Source: Lysinibacillus fusiformis (lineage in GTDB: Bacteria; Bacillota; Bacilli; Bacillales_A; Planococcaceae). Taken from it: a stretch of 64,000 nucleotides of DNA. Below are positions 51,635 through 60,183 of this stretch, in pieces (the stretch's first letter is position 1; each line of letters begins with the position of its first letter). Made by a program: the position numbers and the translations under genes. The notes beneath the pieces are model-generated. The model had not been told where the DNA came from and searched no databases. It saw only the letters and a list, made by a program, of their open reading frames with translations. The stretch is from contig NZ_CP041696.1 in assembly GCF_007362955.1 (NCBI RefSeq), positions 4,464,001-4,528,000 of the forward strand. The letters are read 5' to 3'.

Positions 51635-52153
51635 ATGGAAAAGGTAAATTTTTTTGATAGTGAACTATTTAATAAAAGTGTTGAGAAAACATTTTTATTA
51701 AATAAAAATAAGATTAAAATGCTTTTGCCTGATGTAGATATCCAGCATGTGGGCAGTACAGCAATTCCTAATAGTTTAACTAAGGGGGATTTAGACATCC
51801 AAGTACGTGTTTGTGCTGAGCAATTTCCGAAAGCTGTGGAACTACTTTCAAGTATATATGAACATAATGAGGAAAGTATTAAGACTGATACCTTTAGGGC
51901 ATTTAAAGATGATACGACCAATCCACCTTTAGGCGTGCAATTAACTATAATTGATGCTGATTTCGATTTCTTTTGGAAATTAAGAGAGGTTTTATTGGCT
52001 AATATCAATTATCGTGATGAATACGATAATATAAAGAAGGAATATGAAGGCAAATCAATGGATATCTATAGAGAAGCCAAACATAAATTTTTCCAAGGAT
52101 TAATGGAAACTCCTGAGTTTAAAAATATGATAAGTAAAAGTAATAACACTTAA
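51635..52153 (+). CDS. GrpB family protein (nucleotidyltransferase-like)
   Basis: A 172-residue UPF0157/GrpB protein with IQHVGSTAIPNSLTKGDLDI near 36-55, the nucleotidyltransferase-like GS...DxD core. Function is unsettled; some homologues are linked to coenzyme or antibiotic modification. AAAGGAGATCC precedes the ATG. It sits between two acetyltransferase genes. Confidence 0.88.
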   Translation: MEKVNFFDSELFNKSVEKTFLLNKNKIKMLLPDVDIQHVGSTAIPNSLTKGDLDIQVRVCAEQFPKAVELLSSIYEHNEESIKTDTFRAFKDDTTNPPLGVQLTIIDADFDFFWKLREVLLANINYRDEYDNIKKEYEGKSMDIYREAKHKFFQGLMETPEFKNMISKSNNT

Positions 52154-52222
52154 ATAAATTCGAAACCACTCTTTTGATAAGAAACAAATCGAATGTTAGA
52201 GGTTTGAGAGGATGGTAATTAA

Positions 52223-52774
52223 ATGAAAAATAAATTTCCTATACTTGAAACAAATAGATTAATTTTAAGAGAAATAATGCTAGAGGATGTTTATGATATA
52301 TTTAAATACTTATCTGATATAGATGTTGTTAAACATATGGGAATAATGCCTTGTCAAAATGTAAAAGATGTTGAAGATGAAATTGGATGGTATAAATCAA
52401 TTTACGAAGAAAGTACAGGAATTAGATGGGGAATAACTCTAAAAGATAGTGGTAAGGTTATAGGAAGTTGCGGTTTTCTAAATATGATTACAAAACATAA
52501 TCGAGCTGAAGTTGGGTATGAATTAAGCAAAGATTACTGGGGAAAAGGGATAGCTAGTGAAGCATTGGAAGCTGTTGTTAATTATGGTTTTCATCACCTT
52601 CAGTTAGAAAGAATTCAGGCATTAATTGAACCAGCTAATCTTTCATCACAAAAACTTGTTGAAAGGCAAGGCTTTAGTAAAGAAGGTTTGCTGAGACATT
52701 ATGAATATACTTGTGGTAAATTCGATGATTTATACATGTACTCAATTATTAAAGAGGACTTAAGTAAAGTATAG
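52223..52774 (+). CDS. RimJ/RimL-type GNAT acetyltransferase
   Basis: A 183-residue protein beginning FPILETNRLILREIMLEDVY, the typical start of this family, with AEVGYELSKDYWGKGIASEA (acetyl-CoA loop near 92-111) and LIEPANLSSQKLVERQGF. Members acetylate protein N termini or drugs. GAGAGGATGG lies upstream of the start. Confidence 0.9.
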   Translation: MKNKFPILETNRLILREIMLEDVYDIFKYLSDIDVVKHMGIMPCQNVKDVEDEIGWYKSIYEESTGIRWGITLKDSGKVIGSCGFLNMITKHNRAEVGYELSKDYWGKGIASEALEAVVNYGFHHLQLERIQALIEPANLSSQKLVERQGFSKEGLLRHYEYTCGKFDDLYMYSIIKEDLSKV

Positions 52775-52842
52775 TTTGGTATAAAAAGCTAGCTAAAGTT
52801 TATTTCCTATTTTTAACTAAAGGAATCTATGGAGAAGATATT

Positions 52843-54039
52843 ATGATCAAATATAATTTTGATGAAATTATAAATAGACGAGAAACTGATTCTATAAAAT
52901 GGTCTAAAAAACATCTTCAAGAAAATTTTGGAGATGAAGAAAGCATTCCAATGTGGATTGCAGACATGGATTTTAAAGTAGCTCAACCCATTATTGAGGC
53001 ACTAACAGAGAGAGCACAACATGGAATTTTTGGTTATGGTTATAAAAGTGATGAATTTTTAGAGTCAGTAGTAAATTGGCATAAAAAGAGAAACGGATGG
53101 GATATTGAAAAGGAATGGATACTTTTCACGCCTGGAATAATACCTGCACTAAATTTTATTGTAGAAACATTCTGTAAGCCAGGCGATAAGGTGATAATTC
53201 AAAGTCCTGTCTATTACCCATTTGCTAACATTATCACCAATAATGGTTGTCATATTGCTAATAATCCATTGATATTTAATAATGGAAAATATGAAATGAA
53301 CTTTTCTGAATTAGAAAGAATTGCTCAAGATAGCAGAACAAAGCTCATGTTTTTATGTAGTCCCCACAATCCGGTTGGACGTGTATGGACAGCTGAAGAG
53401 TTACAACGGTTGGGTGAAATTTGTTTAGAGAATAATGTATTGGTGGTTTCAGATGAAATCCACTCTGATTTAATATATCAGCCAAATTGCCATATTCCAT
53501 TTGGTAAGATTTCTGAGGAATTTAAAATGAACTCAATTATATGTACATCGCCTTCAAAGACATTCAATCTTGCAGGTTTGCATATTTCTGATATTATAAT
53601 ACCCAATGAATCATTAAGGGAAGAATTAAACCATAAACTAACAACAATTGACATTGATCCAGGATCTTTTGCATCAGTGGCTCAGATAACAGCATACAAT
53701 AACGGGGAAGAGTGGCTTGAGCAACTTATTGAATACCTGCAAAACAATCTTGATTTAATTGATAAATTTATAAAAGAACGAATGCAAGGAGTAAAGTTAG
53801 TTAGACCAGAGGGGACTTATTTAGCATGGCTTGATTTTAGTGAGCTTAATTTTACAGATGTGGAACTGCAGCAAATGATGCAGAAAAAAGCAAAAATTGC
53901 ACTGGATGATGGATATATCTTCGGGGCGGGGGGAGAACATTTCCAAAGAATCAATTTTGCATGTCCAAGAACTATTTTAGTAAAATCTTTAGAAAACATT
54001 GAAAAAAGCCTTATGGATTTGGTGAGTATTGGAAGATAA
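52843..54039 (+). CDS. PatB/MalY-type PLP C-S lyase or aminotransferase
   Basis: This 398-residue class I/II PLP enzyme has SIPMWIADMDFKVAQPI near 33 and HGIFGYGYKSDEF near 60, both hallmarks of the PatB/MalY cystathionine beta-lyase group, then LCSPHNPVGRVWT, VVSDEIHSDLIY and the PLP lysine in TSPSKTFNLAGLHIS near 230-244. It cleaves C-S bonds of cystathionine or related cysteine conjugates to pyruvate, ammonia and a thiol. ATG 52843; the ribosome site (GGAGAAG) is near 52829. A strong hairpin follows the gene. Confidence 0.9.
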   Translation: MIKYNFDEIINRRETDSIKWSKKHLQENFGDEESIPMWIADMDFKVAQPIIEALTERAQHGIFGYGYKSDEFLESVVNWHKKRNGWDIEKEWILFTPGIIPALNFIVETFCKPGDKVIIQSPVYYPFANIITNNGCHIANNPLIFNNGKYEMNFSELERIAQDSRTKLMFLCSPHNPVGRVWTAEELQRLGEICLENNVLVVSDEIHSDLIYQPNCHIPFGKISEEFKMNSIICTSPSKTFNLAGLHISDIIIPNESLREELNHKLTTIDIDPGSFASVAQITAYNNGEEWLEQLIEYLQNNLDLIDKFIKERMQGVKLVRPEGTYLAWLDFSELNFTDVELQQMMQKKAKIALDDGYIFGAGGEHFQRINFACPRTILVKSLENIEKSLMDLVSIGR

Positions 54040-54125
54040 ACATATAATAAGAGAGTTACTCATATAGTTGAACAATAGTCAGTGACCGTTTGATCTCCTT
54101 CAAAATAACGAAGAAATAATACTTA

Positions 54126-54171
54126 GGACCTTCTTCAACTAATGGGGACGTTAGTTGAAGAAGGATCTTTA
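54126..54171 (+). terminator. Terminator of the PatB-like gene
   Basis: CCTTCTTCAACTAA (54129-54142) and its exact complement (54151-54164) flank an 8-nt loop; a short T-rich tail follows. Confidence 0.8.
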
Positions 54172-54250
54172 AAACAATCGTTGAGGACAGACAGACGTAA
54201 TATAGTAAGAGGGAAACAAAATTTCCTAAAACAAAGGGAGGCAGGAGAAC

Positions 54251-55081
54251 GTGTCGAACATGGACAAGGAGAACCAGGCTCTGAAGAAAGCGAATATGGT
54301 GTATGAAACAGGCGAGATCAGAAGAACTGATATCCTGGCGGGCCTGGATGCCGAGCGACGGTCGCTGGGCGTGCCGTCTGCCAGCGGTGACGTGGTCGTG
54401 GAGCGCTCCACGGACGGATTGGAGTGCCGGATCGTGTTCGCCAGCCTACCGCCGGAGGAAACCAATAACCTGATCCGCCGGGAGCTGGATGCCGCCGTCT
54501 CCGGCGGCTATAGCCTGGAGTGGAAGTACTACGGTCACGATACGCCGATCGACCTGCCCGAGCGGCTCGTCGCCGCCAGGTTCGAGGCCGAGGATGAGGA
54601 GGAAGTGTTGGTCCTGCCATTGGACAAGGCATCGCTGGCAGCCTTTGGTGACGGCGGCGAACACGAGATCAGGATCGTCCGAGAAGAGCGCGACCTGGTG
54701 GACTACGCCGAGGTGTCTCGCGAGATTGGCAGGCACAACGTGGAGGAGGAACGGCGCGCGCTGGCCCTTAAGTTGAAGGAGAATTCGGACGAGATGAGCA
54801 TCCACATTGCCTACGTTGATGGCGAGCCCGTCGCCTGTGGGCGGGTCTACTTCCGGCCCGGAGGGCCCTACGCCGAACTAGCCGGGGGTCGTACCAAGAC
54901 CACACACCGGAGACGGGGACTGTTCACCGCGCTGGTCGCCTCGCGGTTGCAGGAAGCCCGTGATCGCGGCCGGACGCACGCCTTCGTCGACGCGCTGCCG
55001 ACCTCCGCGCCTATCCTGCGCAAGCAGGGCTTCCAGTTCGTGACTCGGACGCAGCCGTTCGTGTTTGAGCAACAGCGGTGA
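54251..55081 (+). CDS. G+C-rich GNAT family acetyltransferase, recently acquired
   Basis: A 276-residue protein whose C-terminal GNAT domain includes MSIHIAYVDGEPVACGRVYF near 177-196, ELAGGRTKTTHRRRGLFTAL near 205-224 (acetyl-CoA loop RRRGLF) and ILRKQGFQFVTRTQPFVF. The first 175 residues look like a degenerate second GNAT fold. Codons are strongly biased to G or C in the third position, in sharp contrast to the AT-rich genes on both sides, and this composition starts about 30 codons into the gene and ends at its stop. GTG 54251 uses GGGAGG (54237-54242). Low-G+C upstream sequence with a native-type ribosome site suggests the transferred gene was captured behind local signals. Confidence 0.88.
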   Translation: MSNMDKENQALKKANMVYETGEIRRTDILAGLDAERRSLGVPSASGDVVVERSTDGLECRIVFASLPPEETNNLIRRELDAAVSGGYSLEWKYYGHDTPIDLPERLVAARFEAEDEEEVLVLPLDKASLAAFGDGGEHEIRIVREERDLVDYAEVSREIGRHNVEEERRALALKLKENSDEMSIHIAYVDGEPVACGRVYFRPGGPYAELAGGRTKTTHRRRGLFTALVASRLQEARDRGRTHAFVDALPTSAPILRKQGFQFVTRTQPFVFEQQR

Positions 55082-55198
55082 GCGCCGATGCTGATTGGGC
55101 AGAAAAGAGCAAGATGAAGATAACAAATACATCTTTTTTAGGATGGATATAAGATGTGAATGGAGTACCTTTTGAGCTAACGGGTACGATCGTATTAT

Positions 55199-55234
55199 AA
55201 GGTTAACCAGTTTTTACTGGTTGACCTTTTTTAA
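55199..55234 (+). terminator. Rho-independent terminator
   Basis: AAGGTTAACCAGT-TTTT-ACTGGTTGACCTT followed by six T. It serves the G+C-rich gene or a lost gene between them. Confidence 0.88.
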
Positions 55235-55434
55235 TAGAATCTATTATATCAGTAGCCAGGGTAGGACGTACGGGTGCGTGGAACAATGATTCCGTCAACT
55301 AAACTGACCACCCCCTACTTGTAGAAACATGTTTGAGGTTGGTTGGGACATAGATCTCGTATAACAAGTGAAGCTATGATACTACATGGAGGATTAGGGG
55401 TACTGGTGAATGATTGGTCAGAGGAGGAAGCGTA

Positions 55435-55914
55435 ATGAATCCAGTAGTTGGTCTGGATGTGGCAAAAGGAGAGAGCCAAGTTCAGGCGTTTTTAGATAAA
55501 TCGGAGCCGTTTGAAAAGAGCTTTTCAATGAAGCATACAAGAGAGGTATTACATCGTTTTACCGGCTTTTTAAATGCCTATGGTCATTTTAGAATCTACA
55601 GGTCATTATCATTCTCCTGTTATTCAATACTTGGAGGAACACGAGGTTTTATATATCTTGCTTAATCCTATTATTTCTTATCAGGCTAAGAGATCCAGTT
55701 TACGAAAGGTAAAAACAGACGCAATTGATGCGTATCAGTTGTGTGTGCTTTATTACAAAGAAGGTTTTGAACCTCATAAAAACAGAGGGATTCAACTGCT
55801 GAATCTTAGAAATCTTTCAAGACAACAGGAGATTGTGACGAATATGTATGTGGAAGCTAAGCTGCAGTTTCACACTATTTTAGATCAAGTGTTTCCAGAA
55901 TACCGCAAATATTG
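55435..55914 (+). pseudogene. IS110 family transposase, N-terminal fragment (different subgroup)
   Basis: MNPVVGLDVAKGESQVQAFL carries the first aspartate. After a frameshift near 55590, ESTGHYHSPVIQYLEEHEVL holds the glutamate and KVKTDAIDAYQLCVLYY the DxxD pair. The frame stops at 55914 after QFHTILDQVFPEYRKY, so the serine-containing C-terminal half is missing. It is not closely related to the IS110 element at 8.5 kb. Confidence 0.85.
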
Positions 55915-56204
55915 AAAGTAATATAGGCTTTATCCTTTATTTATTATTAGGGATACTTTTCCTATGTGCAGAATGGAATGGAGGTAGAAAGTATCTACAC
56001 GAGAAAAGAAAAAAGGAACTGGATAAAATGAAAACCCACGATATGAAATAGAGAAAATGGGAAGTTGTTAATTATTCGCATAAATCGTCTATATCGAGGT
56101 AGGCCAAGGCACGACAATGGTTGTTCATTTGCCTATTCGATAACGGTTATATTATATCTACACAGTTGTGAGATTGAAATTCCATTTCTCAACTTTGGAT
56201 ATTC
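55915..56204. other. Debris between IS110 and TnsA remnants
   Basis: A plus frame ending at 56049 reads ILYLLLGILFLCAEWNGGRK then a lysine-rich tail, the look of a small membrane protein C terminus without a start. Nothing else is recognisable. Confidence 0.35.
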
Positions 56205-56545
56205 TCGTTCTTTAAAACGTAAAAACACCCCTTTAGACGACTATAATCTAAAGGGAAAAAGAAGGTTGGGTCAGTAATCCGGGCAGATTATAAGCCTTGG
56301 TTACACATTCAAAACGTATCTCCATTGGGGCGCTCCACTCGATATTCGAGAACAATCTTCGTTATTCCGTTGGAAGAAATAATTGTGAGTCATTGCAGAT
56401 GAATTAGGCCTTAAACATCCTACAGAACCTAAAATAAATGAGCCAGTTGTGATGACAACGGATATTTTTTAACGTTAGATAAAGGAGAAGGAATAGTCGA
56501 GTTAGACGAGATTGTTTACAGCACTTGGTGACCGAATACGCCTTT
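56205..56545 (+). pseudogene. TnsA-like endonuclease remnant (Tn7-like transposon)
   Basis: Scattered over shifting frames are the ordered pieces of a TnsA N-terminal domain: KRKNTPLDDYNLK, RADYKPWLHIQNVSPLGRST, DIREQSSLF then IPLEEIIV, and ADELGLKHPTEPKINEPVVM followed by TTDIF. The HPTxP...VMTTD block is characteristic of TnsA nucleases. Several frameshifts, and stops at about 56469, show long decay. Confidence 0.7.
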
Positions 56546-56593
56546 TATCCAGTAACTTACTTGAATTCTTTCTGATACTGTTTTATAATGATT

Positions 56594-56611
56594 GGAATGA
56601 ATATTCATTCA
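56594..56611 (+). promoter_or_regulatory. TetR operator, copy 1 (GGAATGAATATTCATTC)
   Basis: GGAATGAATATTCATTCA is a near-perfect palindrome immediately before the ribosome site of the TetR gene. Copies recur at 57658 and 57831. Confidence 0.8.
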
Positions 56612-56629
56612 GTAAGGAGGTCGGATTCT

Positions 56630-57196
56630 ATGGCAACAAATAAAAGAGAAGATATTTTGCAGGCTGCATTACTTTTGTTTACTGAACGTGGTTTTGATGC
56701 CACAACTGTACCTATGATAGCCAATAACGCAAAAGTTGGGGCCGGCACTATTTACCGGTATTTCGAAAATAAAGAGGTACTTCTGAATTGTTTGTTTCAA
56801 GAATGCGTACAGCGTTTTTTCAACACTATAAGGCAAGGTTTTCCTGGATCCGGCACGGTACGCCAGCAATTTCATCACATTTTTTATCAAATAGTTCACT
56901 TCGCAAAAAGGGAAAGAGAGGCTTTTTCATTTATTGACTCCCATCTAAATCCCCGTTTATTGAATGAAGAAAGCCAAAAAATGTTCAACGAATTTATTGA
57001 TTTTATGCGCGTTTTCTTAATAAAAGGGCAGGAACAAGGCATCATCTACTCATTATCTCCTGATGCGTTGATTCCCATTTTCTATGGTGCTGTTGTCAAA
57101 TTACTTGAAACAGCAAGAGCAGGAGTAATAGTTGAAACTGACGAACTTTTTGCGGGTGTGGAAGAATGTTGTTGGAATGCGATTCGGGTCCATTAA
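56630..57196 (+). CDS. TetR family regulator of the FAD monooxygenase
   Basis: A 188-residue TetR protein: FTERGFDATTVPMIANNAKV then GAGTIYRYFENKEVLLNCLF form the DNA-binding domain. ATG 56630 follows AAGGAGG; an upstream ATG at 56588 overlaps the operator. The palindrome in its leader is repeated, extended to 36 bp, before the monooxygenase gene at 57893, so that gene is the probable target. Confidence 0.9.
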   Translation: MATNKREDILQAALLLFTERGFDATTVPMIANNAKVGAGTIYRYFENKEVLLNCLFQECVQRFFNTIRQGFPGSGTVRQQFHHIFYQIVHFAKREREAFSFIDSHLNPRLLNEESQKMFNEFIDFMRVFLIKGQEQGIIYSLSPDALIPIFYGAVVKLLETARAGVIVETDELFAGVEECCWNAIRVH

Positions 57197-57251
57197 CTCA
57201 ATTAATTTCGTACTATTTTCATACAGGAAATTGTACGAAATTGATTGAGTT
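57195..57251 (+). terminator. Long hairpin after the TetR gene
   Basis: AACTCAATTAATTTCGTAC (57195-57213) pairs with GTACGAAATTGATTGAGTT (57233-57251), 18 of 19 bases, across a 19-nt loop. No T tract, so termination is uncertain. Confidence 0.55.
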
Positions 57252-57657
57252 TGTTAACCTTTTCAAGCTCGTCAATTTCTCTCGTAAGACTTACAAGTTT
57301 TTGAATGTACCTCGACGAATTAAAGGATGAGTAATGTCTTACCAATCAAAGCTAAGCTCTTTTGAAAATGTATCGTAGCCAACGTTTTTCCATTAAACTC
57401 CATAAGCTGTAAATCATTAACGATCACAGGATCGATCTTAATATGGCTTAGAATTTTGCTCTGGCCAAAGGAAACGAGATAAGGAGGGGCGGTGATGTTG
57501 ATATTGAATCCGTCGTTTGGTTGTCCCGCTTTAGCGACGCACTTTTTTTATTTTGATGTGCACATAATTGTGATTTTATGACTTATATATTAGATGTGTA
57601 GACCGAACATTAGAGATTAGCCTTGAATTAATAATGAAAAAGATATATCCTAGATTA
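57252..57657 (-). other. Unidentified minus-strand open stretch
   Basis: Read on the minus strand, about 57490-57340 encodes YLVSFGQSKILSHIKIDPVI then LQLMEFNGKTLATIHFQKSL with few stops, which looks like decayed coding sequence; family not recognised. The remainder is featureless. Confidence 0.35.
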
Positions 57658-57805
57658 GGAATGAATATTCATTCCGAAGGAGGGTGAATTTTAGCCTTCG
57701 AAACAGAGCGAAAATATATAAAATTAAAGTGGAAGGCGGTGTAGGAATCGAACGAATTTCTTGTAGACGTAAGGAATGTCGTTGGAATGCGATTAGAGTC
57801 TGCAG
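57658..57805 (+). pseudogene. Collapsed second copy of the TetR unit
   Basis: GGAATGAATATTCATTCC (57658-57675, perfect palindrome) is followed by GAAGGAGGG, as at the intact regulator. About 90 bp later GGAATGTCGTTGGAATGCGA repeats the 3' end of the TetR gene (57164-57186). The middle of the gene is gone, leaving an operator plus gene tail. Confidence 0.65.
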
Positions 57806-57821
57806 GCTCTAATATCTTCAT

Positions 57822-57857
57822 AGCCTAATAGGAATGAATATTCATTCCTATTAGGCT
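57822..57857. promoter_or_regulatory. 36-bp perfect palindrome operator
   Basis: AGCCTAATAGGAATGAAT and its exact complement meet at the centre (57839/57840) with no loop, containing the GGAATGAATATTCATTCC core of the other TetR sites. It lies 35 bp before the monooxygenase start. Its extra 9 bp on each side set it apart from the two 18-bp copies. Confidence 0.88.
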
Positions 57858-57892
57858 GAAAAACACCACTACAATGAGGAGGTACAAAGTAT

Positions 57893-59464
57893 ATGAAACA
57901 CCAAGTAATCCAGAAACATGAAGATGCGGTACAGGATAATAAAAATTTTGACGTTGTAATTGTAGGAGGCGGTCCAACAGGTCTGATGGTGGCTTGCGAA
58001 TTGAAGATTGCAGGCATCAATGCCGTAGTATTGGAACGAAGAACCGGGGTTGTAGAACAATATAGGGCATTGACGTTACACACGCGTTCTATAGAAATTT
58101 TAGCGATGCGTGGTATCTTGGATCGGTTCGTGTCTCACAGCATAACACTGTCTAAGGTTGAGTACGCATTTTTAGAAACTTGGCTTGATGTATCAAAGTT
58201 GGATTCAGGTACTCCTTACACCTTGGCTATTCCGCAAAATAAAACCGAAAGCTTGTTACAGGAATATGCTGAGGAATTAGGGGTGAAGATCCTCTACGGA
58301 TATGAAGTTGTATCGTTGCATGAGAATGAACAATCCGTGTTGTTGGAAGCGCGTGACGTAAATGGAGATAGTCACGATTTACAGGCAAGTTATGTCGTTG
58401 GAGCAGATGGAGCACGAAGCATTGTTCGCGAACATACGGGAATTGCTTTCTCCGGGTGGGATGAGAATTTCACTGCGATGCAAGCTGATGTCTACTTACA
58501 GGAACATCAGAGATCAGAAACTCCGATTACAACGATCAATGAAAATGGGTTTTATGTATGCATCCCAGTGTCTAACGGAAGTTATCGCATCGTATTACTG
58601 GATTCAGCCCGACAGCATATTTCGGGTCGTACACCGGTTACACTCGAAGAGTTCATCGAATCCATATATCGGATTACAGGAACGAAGTATGAATTTGAAT
58701 CTGTCATTTGGCTGACTCGCTATGGCAATGCCACAAGGGTAGCCGATTCTTATCGGGTTGGACGCATTTTACTTGCTGGAGATGCAGCACACATTCATTT
58801 GCCTGCTGGGGGACAGGGGTTGAACGTTGGCTTGCAGGATGCATTTAATCTCGCTTGGAAGCTTGCAGCGGCAGTGCGAAGTGATTCGGCTGATTGGTTG
58901 CTTACAAATTATAGCGAAGAGCGGCAACCCGTCGGGAAGACTTTTACAAAGAACACATTAGCACAGTCCAAGTTATTGAGTGATTTCTCATCAGCTGGAC
59001 TGGCACTGCGTGACGTTGTATCGCAATTGATTGCTCACCCTGAGGTGAACTTATCGCTTGCGGAGCAGATCGGAGCTACCGGAGTGGCCTATCCACCAAT
59101 CCAGGAAAATGGTTCCGAGCAATTGTTTGTAGGACGTCGTTGTCCTAATTTTACACTTAGAGATACGAACCATAAAAAGCATACACTCTATGAAATGATG
59201 CATAACAGTCATTTTGTACTTATATTATCTCCTGATCACCAATCATTGGCGGATAAATTGCAACGTTTTGCTCACCGTGTGAATATTACTGCAGCACGCA
59301 TTGAACGGAGCGAGTTCGCAAATATGAATGCAATGTTAATCCGACCGGATGGTCACATTGCCTGGACAGATTCAAGCAATGAGAAGCGAAATCTGGAGGA
59401 AAAAACACTCGCTATGCTTCAAGTATGGTGCCAACTGGAGAATTCAGTTGCCGCTGAGTCATAA
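57893..59464 (+). CDS. FAD-dependent aromatic/rifampin-type monooxygenase
   Basis: A 523-residue flavoprotein hydroxylase. FDVVIVGGGPTGLMVACELK near 19-38 is the FAD loop, VVGADGARSIVREHTGI near 169 the DG motif, and RILLAGDAAHIHLPAGGQGL near 292-311 the GD motif with NVGLQDAFNLAWKLA. A C-terminal thioredoxin-like domain (VGRRCPNFTLRD...LIRPDGHIAW) places it with the PheA/TfdB/Rox type. Rifampin monooxygenases and anthracycline or phenol hydroxylases share this layout. GAGGAGGT precedes ATG 57893. The TetR sites imply induction by a small aromatic compound or antibiotic; the substrate is inference. Confidence 0.87.
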   Translation: MKHQVIQKHEDAVQDNKNFDVVIVGGGPTGLMVACELKIAGINAVVLERRTGVVEQYRALTLHTRSIEILAMRGILDRFVSHSITLSKVEYAFLETWLDVSKLDSGTPYTLAIPQNKTESLLQEYAEELGVKILYGYEVVSLHENEQSVLLEARDVNGDSHDLQASYVVGADGARSIVREHTGIAFSGWDENFTAMQADVYLQEHQRSETPITTINENGFYVCIPVSNGSYRIVLLDSARQHISGRTPVTLEEFIESIYRITGTKYEFESVIWLTRYGNATRVADSYRVGRILLAGDAAHIHLPAGGQGLNVGLQDAFNLAWKLAAAVRSDSADWLLTNYSEERQPVGKTFTKNTLAQSKLLSDFSSAGLALRDVVSQLIAHPEVNLSLAEQIGATGVAYPPIQENGSEQLFVGRRCPNFTLRDTNHKKHTLYEMMHNSHFVLILSPDHQSLADKLQRFAHRVNITAARIERSEFANMNAMLIRPDGHIAWTDSSNEKRNLEEKTLAMLQVWCQLENSVAAES

Positions 59465-59506
59465 GCAGCGGTTAGATTAGATAACTTGAGCTGTACAAGA
59501 GAAAGC

Positions 59507-59541
59507 GGGCATCTCTCACGTATATCTTTGTACGCGAGATG
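59507..59541 (+). terminator. Weak hairpin after the monooxygenase gene
   Basis: GGCATCTCTCACGT pairs imperfectly with ACGCGAGATGCC; no T run. Confidence 0.4.
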
Positions 59542-59740
59542 CCTACTTATCTGACTATTAAATAGATAGGGGGATCTTTGACAAAAACATAAGCAAGACT
59601 GTTGAATTTCCTGTTTTTTGTAAGGGATTTTATAACTTGCTTAAATTCATTTTGTTATAATAGATAATAAATTTTTATTTATTAATCGCTTTACCTGATA
59701 TGGAATTTTATGATAAGACTATACTTAATTTCATGAGAAT

Positions 59741-59901
59741 GTCTGCAAGTTCTTGTCCAAATTGAAGAAAAATTATTATGTGGGTTAAAGACTATTTTTA
59801 TTAAAAGTGTCCGGAAGTTCTTGTCCAAAATGAAAATAAATCATGTTAATATGAGAGAGTGTTCGGAAATTCTTGTCCAAAGTGTATGTAAGTTCTTGTC
59901 C
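59741..59901 (+). repeat. Four-unit repeat array (AAGTTCTTGTCC)
   Basis: GTCTGCAAGTTCTTGTCCAA (59741), GTGTCCGGAAGTTCTTGTCC (59807), GTGTTCGGAAATTCTTGTCC (59859) and TGTAAGTTCTTGTCC (59887) are same-strand copies spaced about 66, 52 and 22-26 bp. Single copies lie at 35.5, 40.76 and 45.55 kb. Multiple spaced copies of a 20-bp site are typical of Tn7/Mu-type transposon ends. Confidence 0.75.
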
Positions 59902-59935
59902 TTAAACATATACAGATATTATGGGGTGTTAACGT

Positions 59936-60074
<139 letters not shown>

Positions 60075-60134
60075 ATGCATGAAGTTTGCAACGTCTAAAG
60101 ATCGCGATTACTCACTTCATGACGTTGCAAACTT
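60075..60134 (-). terminator. Terminator of the fdrA-carbamate kinase operon
   Basis: AAGTTTGCAACGTC and GACGTTGCAAACTT form a 14-bp perfect stem; read on the minus strand it is followed by CATGCATTTTTT, 50 bp after the kinase stop codon. Confidence 0.75.
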
Positions 60135-60183
60135 AACCAATAACGGTCCTTTTTATTATAGTCTTAAACATACTCTTATTAAC

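Noticed and set aside
54318..54805. Long minus-strand and alternative-frame ORFs inside the G+C-rich acetyltransferase gene
   Set aside because: High G+C makes stops rare in all frames; none has a ribosome site or a recognisable domain, and the plus-strand frame is a clear GNAT protein.
56065..56277. 70-codon ORF upstream of the FAD monooxygenase regulator
   Set aside because: Its C-terminal part is one frame of the decayed TnsA gene; the upstream part has no start signals.
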